Below, in pieces: positions 44,401 through 55,346 of a stretch of 64,000 nt of DNA (position 1 is its first letter; every line of letters starts with the position of its first letter). This DNA is from Vitrella brassicaformis. Its lineage: Eukaryota; Sar; Vitrellaceae. The DNA lies in contig CDMY01000542.1 of NCBI GenBank assembly GCA_001179505.1, positions 20,154 through 84,153 on the forward strand, written 5' to 3'. The notes under the pieces were generated by a model, which did not search any database, was not told where the DNA came from, and saw nothing but the letters and a program-made list of their open reading frames with translations. Both the position numbers and the translations under genes were made by a program.

Positions 44401-45102
44401 GCTCACTAGATGCGATCCGACACAATTCGGAACGTCTTGTCGCTCTGCCTGGGCGGTATGCTGCCCAGCAGGTCCGAGAAGCGACAGCGGTCCACCGGGT
44501 GGACGATGGCCGAGAGGCAGTCGTCCCTATCCTGCCGCGACTGCGTCCGCAGCATGGCCTGCAGCTGCCGCGCGTCATCCAGAGTAAAGATGCCCTCACG
44601 ACGATCGGGGAGGGACACCTGCATGCACCCACATAGCCATCACACATAAAGAGATGAGTGCATTCACATCTCTCTCTGCTTGGTTGCTTGCCTTCTGCAG
44701 CTGCTCTTCCAGGTGCAGCAGTCCATGCCGGCCGAGCCAATCAGCCAGGTCGCCCCTTTTCTGATCACGCGCCGCGTCCGTGGTAAGCAGCTTCTTCAGC
44801 AGCTGCGTATCGCCTTCGTCGATCTTGCAGAAGTTCTTGCAGAGGCTCTCCAGCTGTGAGGGCGTCTCCGCCAGGCGGACCAGCGTGTGTAGCTCGTGAA
44901 CGCCGTTGTTCCTGAGCTGCTCCTCCAGGTGCTGCAGGTTCGACAGTCCTTGGCCGTGGGTGTGGAGGAAGTCATGGAGGGTCTGGGGCGCCCACTTCGG
45001 CCTCTTTGCTTTGTTGTCAGGGGTCTTGTAGCCCTCGGCTGCTGCTTCCGCTTCTTCCGCATCCCTCTTTCTGTTGGCCTCTCCTGTGGTGCTGCTGTCC
45101 AT
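41466..45102 (-). CDS. SAMHD1: SAMHD1-like HD-domain dNTPase, copy A
   Basis: Predicted HD-domain triphosphohydrolase (dNTP to nucleoside + triphosphate). The start at 45102 (MDSSTTGEANRK) is preferred; the frame is open up to 45306. The N-terminal part is helical and SAM-like (LEEQLRNNGVHELHTLVRLAE). Core exons are [20 protein letters not shown] and [13 protein letters not shown] (first metal/active-site His), [18 protein letters not shown] (HD motif), [17 protein letters not shown] (catalytic His region), [17 protein letters not shown] and MDYLQRDAS (metal Asp), YNPGRLLRFATVM, FKILYTHRKTLAFEAMV, DFVGFYTETAGG. The order and residues follow human SAMHD1. The last exon (about 41624-41466) adds a Pro/Gln-rich tail with QRTPMSATPHQRTPE. 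About 16 introns. Residues for nucleotide regulation were not checked. Confidence 0.85.
44334..44358. repeat. (CA)n microsatellite in an intron
   Basis: CA run in an intron of SAMHD1-like copy A, next to the donor side of the exon that carries the near-identical patch. Confidence 0.85.
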
Positions 45103-45388
45103 CAACTCAGCTTTTTTGAGATCTGGTGCAGAGGGCTTCAACACACGGCCGTTGGGATCTTGAGAAGCCCTCTTTGCGCACCCGCAGCATCTGGAACATC
45201 TGCAGCCCATTTCGATCATACGTCGATCATGGCCTCGCCGCCATTTTGCTTTCACCAGGACCTTTTGCACCCTTCGGTTGACCAACAGCATCGCCCCAAT
45301 AAACAATGCACAAGAGTACTGTCATCTGCAATGTCAGATCTACCAAACATCCCTCTCCCTGCCTCCCTGCCTGGCTGGCAGCATACAT

Positions 45389-46656
45389 CTACATGGGTTC
45401 AGGCTGTCTGTACACGAACTCCTTCACATAGCCCTCCCCACCACAGTTGGCCGAACACGTGTACACCGCCAGTATACCCCACTCCAGCTTATCCAGCTTC
45501 AGCAGGTGGATCAGCTCAGGCTGCACCTGGAACTCAAACACACGGGGCGACCCGCACGTGTCGCAGTCGGGCGGGCCGTCCTCCAGCTGCTGGGCCGAGG
45601 CGAACCACAGAGGGGCGCCCTCGTATGCGTAACGGAGAACGTGGCCGGGGTTGGTGCGGACCCGCTTGAGGAAGGTTTGGAAGGTGTCGTCGTTTCTGCA
45701 TGAGGGCGGGGCGAACTCCTCGAAGAACTGCTGCTCGGACTCGTCGAGGGTCGCATCTGGCACACACGCACACATATGCACATACACATACGCAGGTGGA
45801 CACGTACACTATTGTCTGTGATGATCCCACCCCATGCTTGGTGCTCACCAGGGTTGTCCTTGGCGACTTCGTCGTATCGCCGTTTGAGCTCCATCTCGTG
45901 GGAGTAGTCTCCCTGATCGAGCGAGCGAACAATCAACACAGAAAACGGCCTCTCCATCCTTCATCAATCAAATGACCCAACCCCTAACGTGGTGATCTGC
46001 TCATGTCATCCCCTCACCTGTTTATCAGCATCCTCCTCGCCCTCTTCGTCCACCTCCAGCTCATACTCTTCGAACACGCCCACCAGCATGCCATCCTCAG
46101 ACACACGACGGCACCGACGATGCCCGCGGGGTATCAACGCCGCCTTATCATCACCCCTCCGGCCCTCCTTCGCAGCTGGCGATGTGTCAGGCGAAGAACC
46201 GGCTTCACCGTCCCCCTTCGGCAGCCCGCATACGGGACACAGCAGGCTTTTGAACTCATCCTCCTCCTCATCACCGACACCCGACACGTTGTCGGTGTCC
46301 GGCGGCTCGAATGGGTAGAATGCGTTGTCCCGCGGCAGCTGGTTGCGCATCGCCACGAACTGGTTGCCGCACGGCTGACAGCCGAAGAGGAAGATGGTCC
46401 GGTGGAAGCAGCTTGACGCATCGAGGCTGGCGTAGACTTGCAGGATGAAGGTCATGGGTGTGCGGCATCTCGGGCACTGGAGGTCGCTGAGTGGTGGGAG
46501 GTGTTGCGGGTTGAGCCATGCAGGCTGGCCACCCACTTTGGATGGGAAGAAGCGGCGGTGCAGGAGGGCGGGGTTAGATGGCTTCTCCGGGTAGCCGAGA
46601 AGTATCTGATCCGCGTTCATCACGCCGAGAGAGATGACAATATCGTTGTTGATCAA
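45389..46656 (-). CDS. PDCD2: Programmed cell death protein 2 (PDCD2)
   Basis: Conserved eukaryotic protein that chaperones ribosomal protein uS5. The first exon holds ILLGYPEKP, RRFFPSKVGGQPAWLNP (hallmark of the family), a zinc-binding region CPRCRTPMTFILQVYA, and HRTIFLFGCQPCGNQ. After an acidic stretch come exon about 45940-45850 (PFSVLIVRSLDQGDYSHEMEL) and the C-terminal PDCD2_C exon: FFEEFAPPSCRNDDTFQTF, HVLRYAYEGAPLW, CDTCGSPRVFEFQVQPEL, WGILAVYTCSANC. The start is 46656 or the Met at 46620; both lie under 170 bp from the divergent PDAP1 start. The pairing with PDAP1 suggests a shared promoter. Confidence 0.9.
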
Positions 46657-46787
46657 GAAGGACGCGTTGTTTGCTTCACCACTGAGAGTAGCAGCACCCT
46701 AGGCGCCTTCTCGTGCGAGCTGCAAACCATCGCTATCAAGCTCGCAAACGTCGTCTGCGTTCTGTCGTTCCCTGCCTTGTTTCCGTC

Positions 46788-46991
46788 ATGTCAGGGCGTG
46801 GGCGCGGCAGTCGGGGTCGCGGGAAGCCACGCGGCCGAGGGAGAGGGCGAGGCGGTTCATCTGCGGAAGACATCATGGCACGCAACCGGGAGATGGACTG
46901 GGACGAAAGTGAGGAAAGCAGATGCAATCACTGAGGACAAGACACACGATGCATCATCCAGCCTTTGGTTTGGCTGTGGTTGTGGTTGTGG

Positions 46992-47022
<31 letters not shown>

Positions 47023-47955
47023 CCAGTTCGCGAGCAGCGTGAGGAGGTGAAGGCCAAGAAGGCCAAGGAGCTGCTGGGCGAAGGCGACGAGGAGGAGGAA
47101 GACGACCTCGAATTCGACCAAGAGGCAGAAGAGGAGGAACAGGTGGGAGATGCACACACCCGCCGACAGGCAGGCAGACACATGCCTGCACATGCCTGCC
47201 TGCATGTGTGTGTGTCTGGTTGTTGTTGTGTCCACACAGGAGGAGGTCAAGGAGAAAGAAAAGAAGGTACGCATTATATGCCATGGCCCTCGCTCATCAA
47301 TGCACTCATCACTGGTCGTCCTACCGTCTTGGCTTTGGTCCCCAGAACGCCGTAGGCGAGCTGATTGACGTCGAGAACCCCAACCGTTCGAAGCGCATTG
47401 AGGAAAAGGCCGGTGTGGAGCTGACGAGAAAACAGAAGGAGGAGCTCGAGAAACAGAAAAAGAAGGCCGCATATGAGGTGACCACACAGACACACACACA
47501 CACACACACACCAGCACCAGCACCAGAGTCACGTGCAGATCGACCTATATGGACACACCTCTTGTCGCGTGTTTGTCATTTTGCGTTCAGAAAGCCCACC
47601 GTGAGGGCAAGACCGTCGAGGCGCAGGCAGACCTCGCCAGGTGAGCCAGAGCAGAAGAGCAGCAAATGTGGGTGCCATCAGTGAGGACTCCACTGTGTGT
47701 GTGTGTGTGTGTGTGTATGTGACAAAGGCTGGAGGAGGTGAAGCGTCGCCGCGAGGAGGCCAAGAAGAAGAGGGAGGACGATGCCAAACAAAAGGAAGAC
47801 ACCAAGTCAGTCTCACGCACACATACACGATGGATAGATGGATGGATGGATGGAACCAGTTTCTGCCTTACGCAGCAAGCCATGCATGTGTGTGGGCTGA
47901 TGGGTGTTTCAGGATGAACACGCGGATGGCGCAGCTGAACCTCGGCAAGCGGTAG
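46788..47955 (+). CDS. PDAP1: PDAP1-type 28 kDa heat- and acid-stable phosphoprotein
   Basis: Small, highly charged protein of the PDGFA-associated protein family, found across eukaryotes; its biochemical role is not well defined. The start at 46788 (MSGRGRGSRGRGKPRGRG) gives an Arg/Gly-rich N-terminus. Exons then encode REEVKAKKAKELLG, an acidic run (EEEEDDLEFD), AVGELIDVENPNRSKRIEEK (the family's most conserved block, LI.ENPN), LTRKQKEELEKQKKKAAYE, AHREGKTVEAQADLARLEEV and the end MNTRMAQLNLGKR at 47955. Six to seven exons, several preceded by TG repeats at the 3' splice site. The order matches the animal protein well. Confidence 0.87.
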
Positions 47956-48334
47956 ACCCGGCCCCCCACCCCCCCACTGCAGATGCGGCCGTCCATCCGT
48001 GGCAGCTCCGTGATGGCTGTGCGTTGTGGGCCAATCGACTGACCGTTTTCCTTTGTTTCGTTCGTGGCCGTGATGCGATCAATTTTCGTGTCTTGTCTGT
48101 CTGTGTTGATGCGTTGTCGTTCCCCTTGACGGCCCCCCCTATGTGTGTTTTTGGAGAACGTGACCTTGCCCTCTGACTATGTGACATCTTTGTTCCGTGT
48201 TCAATCTACCCACACTATCCATCTGTCCGTCCAAGGGTCTCACCGTCCATCCATCCATCCATCAGGCAGGACACACGGAAAAAACGCTCACAGCATAGCA
48301 CACAAAGCCAACCATCCATCCAACCATCCATGAG
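47956..48334. other. Intergenic region between convergent PDAP1 and SLX9-like genes
   Basis: No gene seen. ATCC repeats lie at about 48245-48264 and 48313-48330. Confidence 0.5.
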
Positions 48335-49159
48335 TCAAGAGTCCACATCCATCTTGCCCTTCCTGTTCTTGCGTTTCTGCCGCATCTTCTCCCGCATCTT
48401 TTGGTGCTTGTCCTGCTTGCCGCCCTCCTTCCTCACACGATCCTTCTCAACCCCCTCCATCTCCACCCCCTCCATCCTCCCTTGCCCCTCTCCCCTCCTC
48501 TGCAGCTTCGCCTGCCTCCTGGCGGCCCTCTCTCTCTCCCTCTTCTCCTCCTCCTGCTTTTGCCGCTTGAGGGTGTTCTTGATGTGCTGCTCGAGGGCGC
48601 CGTAGGGGTCGGCCTGGAAGGGCGGGAAGCTCCGCACCCGCTCGTAGTGCCGTATCTCCTGCTCAACCATGGCCTGCCAGTCCTTCTGCCGCGCCCCTTT
48701 CCTCCGGCTTCGCTTCTTGCTGTCCTCTGGCGCCTCCTCAGCGCGCCTCTCTATCTCCGCCAGGTCGGCCTCGAGGTCGCCCATGGTCCCCAGAGGGCCG
48801 CCGTCAGCGGCGCCGAACTCATGCTCAGTCTCCTTCTGCTGGCGAATGAACTCGGCAAAGTCGAACTTCTGCAGCCACTTCTCCTTTTTCTTCTGACGCT
48901 TGCGTTGACCGCGGCTGAGTCTGGGTGCGGGAGCTGTCCGCTCAACGACATCTCCTACTATCGGTGGTCCGTTCAGCTCTGTTGGAGCCGCCGCCGCCGC
49001 CGCAGCGGCAGCAGCAGAAGGTTGGCTCGAGGCGGCAAGGTAGCGTCCACGAGGCGGCGTGAGGTTCTCCTCCTCGTCTTCATCTCCTTGTGGATGATGC
49101 GATGAAGGCCGAGGTGCCAGGTCGTGGAACCGGGTGCGCTTTTTCTTCACCTTCGGCAT
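48335..49159 (-). CDS. SLX9-like ribosome biogenesis protein
   Basis: Single-exon, highly charged protein of 274 residues. The start at 49159 (MPKVKKKRTRFHD) is an internal Met; the longer frame to 49297 adds a sequence that looks untranslated. Features: basic N-terminus, an Ala-rich run (about 49015-48985), LSRGQRKRQKKKEKWLQKF, GDLEADLAEIERRAEEAPE, RRKGARQKDWQAMVEQEI, FPPFQADPYGALEQHIKNTL and a long basic coiled-coil tail. KVKKKRTR at the start, the RKRQKKKEKWLQK helix and the FPPFQADPYGALEQHIKN end resemble the Slx9/FAM207A family of small-subunit assembly factors. Lysine-rich nucleolar proteins often look alike, so this needs a profile search. Confidence 0.55.
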   Translation of the reverse strand: MPKVKKKRTRFHDLAPRPSSHHPQGDEDEEENLTPPRGRYLAASSQPSAAAAAAAAAAPTELNGPPIVGDVVERTAPAPRLSRGQRKRQKKKEKWLQKFDFAEFIRQQKETEHEFGAADGGPLGTMGDLEADLAEIERRAEEAPEDSKKRSRRKGARQKDWQAMVEQEIRHYERVRSFPPFQADPYGALEQHIKNTLKRQKQEEEKRERERAARRQAKLQRRGEGQGRMEGVEMEGVEKDRVRKEGGKQDKHQKMREKMRQKRKNRKGKMDVDS

Positions 49160-49403
49160 GTGATATATGCTCTGGGACGAGTTCAAGAATATCTGCCTCG
49201 CCGTCTTAGCTCGCCCTCGCCCCCCTCCCGCCCCCGTCTTTTTTCCCTTCGCACACACTTGCCGACACACAGACGCCTTTATTGTATCGCACCGCATCGC
49301 AGAACGGCAAGACCGACGAGCAGCCTGTCTGCACTGATTTTACTCACTTCCTACTGCCTTCATCATTGGTGCGTTTGCAGGTGCCGTCCAGTGCAGCAGA
49401 GGG

Positions 49404-51393
49404 ATGAGGGAGGGCAAGGAAGAGGCCAGCGTCCGCTGCTGTGAGCTGCAGAAGGCGCTGGATGCCGAGAGGGAGCGGTGCCGCATACTCACCATGACCC
49501 TGGTACTTACGTTGGCAAGGGGAGAAGGTCCACCAAGAGTGGGTGGGCGGAATGGATGGTGTGTTTGCGTGTCCATCAGAGGGAGAAGGAACTGAAGCAC
49601 ATGAACGAGTTCAGCATGCTCACACACCAAAACATGGTCAGTCAGCTCGCCGACGGCCTGCCCGCCAATCAATCAGTAGACTCATGGCTCTCTGTCTGCT
49701 GCAGATCTTCCGCATGAAGCTCAAACTGGCCAACATCAGCGCCTTCGAGGCCCAGCCAGAAGCCGACACGCACATCTGCCCCCCACACCTCTCAGAGAAG
49801 ATCCCAGCGGCCCTCAACGCACCTTCAGCACGCACACGCCTCATATCCATGGCCACTAGCGACACCGACGCTCAAGGAGGAGCGGACACAGACGAGGAGG
49901 GCAGCCCCATCCACGCGTGGCTGCGAGAATACGATGAGTGGGACCGGCGAGGCAAGAGCATGCCTGTGTGGCTGGCCGAGGAGGCCGACAGGGTGTGCTC
50001 AGACATGAAGCACTGGGCTGTTGAGTATGTCCTGGGGTGCCTTGATGGTCAGGGGCCGGGGGTGGCCAGTGAGGTGGGAAGGCAGGGGAAGGAGGCCGGG
50101 GATGCTGGAGTCAAGAACGCCGGCAGCAGCAGCAGCGGCAGCTACAGTGGCAGCAGTGGCAGCAGCAGCAACAGTATACAGGACATCAAAGAGGTCGCAG
50201 CCAAGGAAAAGGAACACCGCCTCAGCCAAATCAGGTCCAACAGACACGAAGATACGTACACCAACACAGCCTCTGTCGGCAACACGGGTGTATGTGTGTG
50301 TTGTTGCAGGCAATTGGATGACACCATCGAGGAGCTCAAGCGCGGCAAGGACCACCTTTTGCAGCAGCTGCACGTGACCACCGACAGGATCGACAGATCC
50401 GCGCCGGCATCCCGCCCGCCCTTCACAAAAAACAGCAAAAACAACGGCAACAAGCGATCGCACTCACAGACAGATGAGGAGAGAGAAGAAAGCGGCCTAG
50501 GCGGATCCACTTCCAAGATCGAGCTCAACGCGACTACGAAGATGCCCATGCGGCTGCCGTCCTATGCTGCCCACGACCTCTGCCGCCCGGTGTCTCCGAT
50601 GATGCGTCCTTACGGCTTGTCGGCTGTGCGCATCCACCCGCCTCCTGCCGCCGGCCCGGCCAGCCACCGATCTGTCACACCCGCCCCCTCACATCCCTCC
50701 ATGCATCAGCTCATGATAGGGCACCACCACCACCGCCACCCAACGCCACAAATGGGTCTGGGATCGCCGCCCGTCAGCATGCATCACGCCACTCTCAACA
50801 AGAGCATCAACAGCATCGCGTGGAACACCGCCGGCAGCAGCAACAGCGGCAAGGCCCCGCAGCACATGAGCCACAGCATGCAGCTGGGCCCCACGCCGTC
50901 GTGCAGCAGGCTGCGGGCCATCAGCCCCACACCAGCACCAGTGCACCCACCAGCAGGCATCACCAGCCACCCCAACATACTGCTGACCGATTTCTACCCG
51001 TGGGTGACGGCGAAACACCCCTTCCCACAGATGGACATGATCCAGCCGCCATCGCACGAGCCGCAAACACAGCCACAGCCGCCTCCACCCCAGCAGCCGC
51101 CTCCTGCTGCTGTTGTCGTCGTTGGTGCTGCTAAGGTGAAGAGGGAGTCGACTCGGCCGTCGGCGGGCAGCGGGGCGAGCAAGAAGGCTCCAGCGGCCAA
51201 GAGGGAGGCGGGGGGGACGGCCCCCTCATCTGTGAACACATCCATCAAGTCAGGGGGGGCAACACGAGACGAGACACACACAAACGACACGCTGCTGTGG
51301 TGCATGTGTGTGTGTGTGTGTGTGTGTAGGTCCAGTAAGATTCGCATGGGGACCAAGGCGCAGCTCCAGCGGCCGTGGAAACAGAATTTCTGA
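49404..51393 (+). CDS. Hypothetical coiled-coil / low-complexity protein
   Basis: Unrecognised. The start at 49404 (MREGKEEASVRCCELQKALDAERER) gives a short coiled coil. An intron at about 49503-49580 leads to KELKHMNEFSMLTHQN, then a second intron to IFRMKLKLANISAFEAQPE. Next is a helical segment IHAWLREYDEWDRRGKSMP and VWLAEEADRVCSDMKHW, then Gly/Ser repeats, QLDDTIEELKRGKDHLLQQL, and a long His/Pro/Ser/Gln-rich region. The protein ends IRMGTKAQLQRPWKQNF at 51393, after an intron with a TG tract. It diverges from the SLX9-like gene (245 bp between starts). No function can be named. Confidence 0.6.
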
Positions 51394-51756
51394 TGGATCG
51401 ATGGCTGCGTGAGAATGGGTATCGGCTGATTGACGGCTCTCGGTCTAGAGGCGCTGTGCTTTGCCGAGTCGCTTTGTGTAGACAACAAACGTACACATAC
51501 GCCGCATAGACCAATGAGTGTTGGGTTACGCATACGAGGGATCGTCTCTATAATCTAGCTGACGTACACACACTCACACTAGCTACACAATTATGGGGCG
51601 ACGTACACCCACCCAACATTAACCACAGGAGCTACCTAGCAAATGACCTAGCAACTCGACTCGGCCCGCAACGCCACGCCACTCACACCCGCGCCCCTCC
51701 TAGCTGCTTCCCAGTGTGTGTCTTGTCCATCACTGTCTCTCTATGGCACAGTGAGC
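51394..51756. other. Intergenic region between convergent genes
   Basis: No gene seen between the end of the 49404 gene and the end of SAMHD1-like B. Confidence 0.5.
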
Positions 51757-54700
51757 TCACACAGTGGGCCTGTTCTGCTGTGGCCGCGAGGGAGAGGAGG
51801 GGAGGCTTCTCTCTGTGAACTGGCCCTCGTGCTGAAGACATACGCCACACACACACACCAATGTGCATGGCTTCGCTGGTGCGTTTGTGTGTCGGCTCAC
51901 GACTGGGTGAGGGCATCCGAACTTTTCATTCAAGATCTGGGTGAATGCCCCTTGCACCTTCAAGAACTGACACTCAAACAGCACAGCACAGCACGCCAGA
52001 TATAAGAATCAACATCACTACAGTCCTGCTCGCTTCTTTGTACTTTGGTTGGGTGTGGGTCTTTCAGCAAAACGACAATGCGGATCTCCTGCCAGCATCG
52101 GGGGTGACATCCTGACACCCACACACACTCACACATGGTACACATGCTACCGACCAACCATCCCCCATATGATGTGTCACAAGTCAGCCTGTCCGTGAGT
52201 GGGTACCTACCGCTGTGCAAGACGGGCGAGCTGGGTGAGTCGGCCTGGATTTTCTTCGGCCCTTTCTCTCCGTGCTTGTAGAAACCCACGTTGTGCAGGG
52301 GGTTCCTCTCGCCAGTGCCGTGGTGCAGCTCGCGAACTGTTGTGACATGCACACATACACGCACACACCACACACACACACACCATGTGTGCATGGTGGT
52401 AGAGCGATTGGACGACGTGTTTCGCTGCCCACCGTCGACGATAATGTCGTCCTTTGAGACTTGAGCCCCCTGCGATCCGTCGAGGTGGGTGTGCTGGCGG
52501 GAGTTGGCGATGCGAGATATATTGTCCTCGTTCATGTGCTTCTCAACCTCATCTATCGGCTTGTCGATGAAGTGCTCACCTTGCACATCAACACACAGCA
52601 CAGGTGAGTGAGTTGCAGGCATATGCTGGCTGGCTGTGTGTCAGCGGGTGATTACCAACGACGCGATAGATGTCTCGCTGCTCCAGGCGGAGGAACAGGC
52701 TCTTGGCCCTGATTTAGAAAGCAGCAAGGATGGATGGCCTTCTCTGTGTCCGTGGTCCGACTGACTCTTGCAGGCCCGGGTCGTTCGTATCGTCGCTGCC
52801 ACGAATCATCTGCAGGTACGCGCGCCCGCACATGCAAACAAGTACATCGCCATGCTTTTCTGGCTCATGGTGTGTCCTCCTGTTGATGCACACGTACATC
52901 TTCAAGTGAGTCGGTGAGGTACAGGTAGCCCTCGCAGTTGCCGTCCTCGATGATCTCCCTGACGGTCATGCGCTTCCTCTCCCCCCCGCCCTTGGGCGTC
53001 ACGATGAAGGAGATCGAGTCCTTGGCCGCGTTGATGGCGCCACAAACCTGAAGGCATGAATAGATTTGATGTGTGGAGATGTGTGTACATCTATTGTGTG
53101 AGTTTCTGACCATGTGTTCCTGCGCGATGACCTTGCTGTGGGTGTACACCTGCGAAGGCAGGCAGGCAAGCAGTCAGCCAGGCAGGCAGAGGGCAGACAC
53201 GAAGTCGCCGTTGCTGAGCCAGCCACCTCACTTGGTCACTGACCTTCTTGAACAGCGAGTATCTTGTCTGGTACAGCTCCACGACAGACTGCACCTCTTT
53301 GCTGGGATAGCATATCTCCCCATCTATCACCATCGCCTTGCTCAACAGACGATCCGGATTGTAGCTGGCACATACACGTACAGACAGAGCACACCACACA
53401 TGGCTGAATGAATGGACACGTCCGCCTGTCTGGCTGCCTCACTCACCGTGGGAGCGTCCTTGGCGAGATGCTCGCATCGCGCTGCAGGTAGTCCATCCTG
53501 CATCCCATACAGCACAGACGTCTCGAAAGAGACAGTCATTCTGTGTGTCGGCGATGAGAGGTCTACCGCTCATCGCCGACACACAGCCCCTACCTGTCTG
53601 TATCGAGGCCGTTGCGTTTGTTGGCGACGATGTCGTACGCTGCCCGCTCCAGCGCATCGATTGGGGCGCCACTCTTCACAAACGGCCGATCCTCTGGACG
53701 GGATCTGCACATCCACAGACATATCAGGCCCTGTATGCTGTGTTGCTTGCTGGCTCGACTCACCCTTGAATGAAGTCCTTGACCACCTGGCGGCCGTCGA
53801 GCGCATCGATCACCTCGGCAGCCTGATGATATCGACCTATGTGAGTGTGCCTCTCTTCTTCACGTCGCCGACTTACAAGCCACCTTTGGGTTGGTCGCGA
53901 TCATGTCATCGAAGAGGGCAAGCGACATGTCCTCGTGACACCAATTCTCAACTGCACACATACACACACACAGCACCCAGAATGATGGGCGCCCTGTCTA
54001 TACGTGTGTGTGTATGCTGCTCACGTCCAGGGAGCTTCCTCACAAGACCAAACTCGAACGTGTGACTCATCGGGCCATGGCCGAGGTCGTGACACAGGCC
54101 AGCAATCTGCAGCAGACGGCTCAGACGTACCACACGCGGATCGCTCAATGAAACTCCCGCTTTGCTGACAACGAAATACCACACAGGTGGATGGATAAAC
54201 GACTGTTGCTTGCCTACACGGCGAGCAGCTCAAAGGCCTTCTTGGACAGATACGCAACGCCCAGTGAGTGTTCGAATCGTGTGTGCACGGCCCCCGGGTA
54301 GACCAAATGGCATGCGCCGAGCTGCTTGAGGCGCCTCAGCCGCTGCACCTGCGGCGTGTCGATGAAACTAAACAACTCACGGTCGAAGGACAATGAATCA
54401 CTGAAGGAATCGACAAGCAGACCAAGCAAGGAGCGAACAAATGAGCGAATGAGTGAATGAGTGATTGCCTTCATTCATTCACTGTGACTGTGTGACTCAC
54501 TAGATTCGGTCGCTGACGGTCCTGACTGTCTTGTCGGTGAGCTTTGGCGGCACCGAGTCGAGCAGATCCACCAGCTTGCAGAGGTCCACGGGGCTCTCCA
54601 CCCAGTTGGCCAGGTGGTCCTCCTTCTCCCGCCGTGTCTTGGTGCTGAGCATGCTGCACAGCCGCTGCACGTCGTCAAGCGTCATCCGCTTTTTGTCCGG

Positions 54701-55141
54701 CATCTCAACCTCCTCTGTCTCGCCACTCTTGCGCAACGCCTGCATTCACCCACGTCAATCAATGAAAATGAAAAACACAGGGCGACAGGAGTTTTCGTTC
54801 ACTGCTTCCGTCGTTCGGACCGCTTCCAGGTTCCTTTTGATGTGAATGAGCCCGTGATGACGCAGCCACCTGGCCAGGTCGGAGTCGCCCGCCGCGCCGC
54901 CCTCCGTGTGGCTCTTGATGGCGGCAAAGAGCGCCTCCTTGTCGGCTTGCGCCACCTGGCATCGCTGACACAGCCGATCCAGCTGGTTGGATGCTTCAGA
55001 CAGGCGGATGAGCGTCCCTAATTCGCCAAGCCCAGCCTTGGCAAAGGGCTCCTGGAGATGCTGCAGGTTGGCTGAGGAAAGGAGGTCACCCAGGGTGTAG
55101 GTGGGCTGCTCCGCTTTGAGTCTCTTGGGTGGCCGCTCCAT
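51757..55141 (-). CDS. SAMHD1: SAMHD1-like HD-domain dNTPase, copy B
   Basis: Paralog of copy A with the same exon order. The start at 55141 ([13 protein letters not shown]) is chosen over 55189. The N-terminus has SAM-like helices ([41 protein letters not shown]). Core: [20 protein letters not shown] and [138 protein letters not shown]. The active-site His/Asp set is present. The last exon (about 51831-51757) gives a tail [18 protein letters not shown]. Outside the core it differs clearly from copy A, except for one exon that is nearly identical at DNA level (54241-54392). Confidence 0.84.
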
Positions 55142-55346
55142 TGCTTGCATGCTTAGGTACAAGAACCAGAAGAGTGGCCACACAAACATTCACCGCGCAA
55201 AACAGTTCTTTTCCTTCCTCGCAACTGCGGGCTTTGAAGCGATCCTCACAAGGAGCAAAAGGAGCTGGTGCATTCGAGAGGAGGCTCTTCTGCGAGGGCC
55301 CTGCTGTTCCTTGGAGTCAATCTGTTGATTGTGACGACAGAAAATC

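Noticed and set aside
49160-49297. N-terminal extension of the SLX9-like frame
   Set aside because: Composition is unlike the rest of the protein, and MPKVKKKRTR at 49159 is a family-like start.
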